From NCBI RefSeq assembly GCF_047948215.1, contig NC_134461.1, forward strand, positions 127,854,512 through 127,918,511: a DNA stretch of 64,000 nt, read 5' to 3'. Position 1 is the stretch's first letter. Each line of letters begins with the position of its first letter. Positions 56,701 through 59,700 of this stretch are shown piece after piece. Origin of the DNA: Lycorma delicatula (Eukaryota; Arthropoda; Insecta; Hemiptera; Fulgoridae). A program made the translations under genes and the position numbers. The notes under the pieces are model-generated. The model searched no databases. It was not told where the DNA came from and saw only the letters and a program-made list of their open reading frames with translations.

Positions 56701-59700
56701 TATGAAAATAATTTAATATTACACACAAAATTTAAACATATTACAAACAAAATCCATACAATAACACTATAAAAAATTCTTACTTCCCTGAAAACAAGAA
56801 AAAAATATGAAAGAAATTCAACAAAAATATAAATTTCAGAAAACTGGAAACAGTAAATGCAGAATGCAGAAAATTCACAGATTTGAAGTGGTAAACACAT
56901 GATACAAAGTTATCACTGAAGTGCTGATCCACATCAATAATATAAAAAAGATGGTATACATCCATACGCCTGGGCATAGTGAGCAATGTCATGCAAGGTC
57001 AACAATGAAAATGTTAAAAATTATTTAGAAGACTATTACAGCCATCATTACCAAAAGTAATTACACAATCGCTGTTAAAAATATTGCATTATAAGAAAAT
57101 TTTTTAATCTAAAATTATAGCTTGTTGCATCAAAATTTAATCTGTAAAACATTTCTATTTTTAAGAGGAAAATACTTATAATTCTTAAGTACAGAAGAGT
57201 GACCATAAAATTACAAGAAATGTAGAGCTAAAAAAACTAGCTTTTTAATATTCATTAAAATATATTCCTGGAAATGTTTATAGGTTGACAACCAAGATAT
57301 TACAGTAACATACCTGTTTTGATTTAATATTTTCAGCATCAAAATGTCCTCGTTCAACAAACTGCTGAGCAGCAACTCTAATACCTTCTATTCTATCCTG
57401 ATGAGAGCCAACATCTGCTTCAAGAAGGGCATGTTTCTTTTGCAAATTCTGTACACTCGTTAGGTCCTGTTAAAACAAGAAAACAGATATGCTATAAAAA
57501 AAAGTTACTTAATTATTCAATTTAATTATATGAAAAAAGCAGTTAATTTTATAAATAATAATGTAACCAATTAATCATATTATTTACCTAAGCCAATTGT
57601 CACATTCAACTTTAACAGTTCATTAATAAAATTATACTTCAGTTGCTATTATTATTTTGTGTATTTCTTCAAACAAGAAGGATTGAAGTTACTTACTGAA
57701 GACTTATAAATAAACATTTAGATTTAAAATTATATGTATCCCTCCCTATCTAACTGACCAATTTAATTAGAAATGTATATATCTGCAAATGTTCTTAAAA
57801 GCATTTTTAAAAGTATTTGTTTGCCATTCCAATATAGAAGTTTTTATGTTCTTCTTATCCTCATTATTTTAGTACAAGCATTTAAGTTGATAATTCCATT
57901 TATTTAAAAAATTGTTGTTGTAGAAGCGTTTATATTTTTTTATCTTTTTAATGTTAATTAATAATTATCAAAGAAGATACTTTAAAAGATGTTACTTACT
58001 TTGCCATAATCTTCGCTTAATAATTGTCCTTCAATTTCTGATAACCACAATTCAACATCTTCTACAGTTCGATTAAACTGCTGTTGTTGAGATGCTTCCT
58101 GTAATTTAGATCCTTTCTTATCAGTAGCAGCAACTAGAACTTCCCATAATTGAACTATCTCATCCATTCGTGACTGTATACGATCTAAAACAAAATATAC
58201 AAGTCTTGTTAGAAAAAAAAATTAATTCTAGAGAACTGATCTTTATTATCAGCAAGCAAGATATTATCAGCAAATAATAAGGTATAAAAACTAAATACTG
58301 ATAGAAACATAACAAAAAAAAACCAATTATAAAACATAAACACTGGTGTTTTTACATTATTATACTTTTATATAATTTTCAAAAGTAATATGAAAAATAA
58401 TGAGTACGTACAACCATGAAATGAAGTGAATGATTTTAAGGAACAGATTTGTTACTGTTAACAGAGATGGAACAGCAATATTTTGCAAGAAAATAGAAAA
58501 GGATGATAAAAATTATCACGTAACATGGAGCAAGAAAGAAAAAGTTAATACAAGTGAAGAGATGAAGCAAAAATACTACAAGAATGAAACTAATTGAATC
58601 TTATATGGTGGGTCAAAAGATCTGATTAAAGACTACACAAAATTTTAAAATGAGATAAAAAACAAAATGCATACTTATTTCCAAAAAAGCATTCTTTCTC
58701 TGAATTGTAAGTTTCTCTTTCTCATTCTCCAATCATATTCATAAAGTTTGATAGTGGTCTTAATAAAAAAAAAATAAATAGAAAAACTATTATGTCAATT
58801 ATAAGGTAGAAATTTATCAATGTGTAATTAAGAAAAGATTTGTTTATTGATAAAAAACTTAATTTATGTTAATAGTTTATGTCAGAACAATTCTGAAGGT
58901 GGTATCATCCTAGTTGCACCTGCTGGTAATATTGCATTGGCTATGAAGCTCACTCAATAATGAATTAATGAAGAAAATGGAAAAAACAGATAAATTAAGA
59001 TTTAGTTTATTTTAAATCGTGGCTTTAAGTAGTAAGAAAAGTTTATGATAATCGGTCAAAGAATGCAAATAAAACCTTCTAAATGTTTATAACATACATT
59101 TGATTGTTCTATGCTAGGAATCAGATTTTATATTTTTATAAACGCAAAACAAGTTAATCAACTTAGTATATTAGGTTTTAATCACAGCCAGCAACTTTAC
59201 TGTAGTGATCAATTAAAAACACTAAAATTCAAAGTTAAAAATGTTAAGATTACTCTAATGTTAGCATTTCCACTGTCCATCCTCCTTTTTAAAAGTAATA
59301 TATTATGGTTTAGTTAATTCCGAACTTCAACTTGCTATTAAAATTATTAGAATAGTATTTTGCCAACAATAAACCAACTGATATAGAAGAAATTTATACT
59401 TTTAATAGCAAGGAAGACATTTTTGGAACATATTTTCCTTTACTTATTAAACATGATATTTTGCCTCTACCACTTGTATTTATATAAGGTTACAAAATTA
59501 TTTTTTTTTAGGCCTGAAAATAGAAATAATGCTAATATGAATGTATGTTTCTAAACTTAAGATCAGCCAGTATCTTTTTGTTACCAAAAATGGAAGCTTT
59601 TACAAGATCTAATTTTAATTAAAATTAATGGTCAGTTTCTGTTAAAACGTTCAAAAAGTAGAGATGTAATAACTTCTTATTAGATATTGCTTTGAAAGAA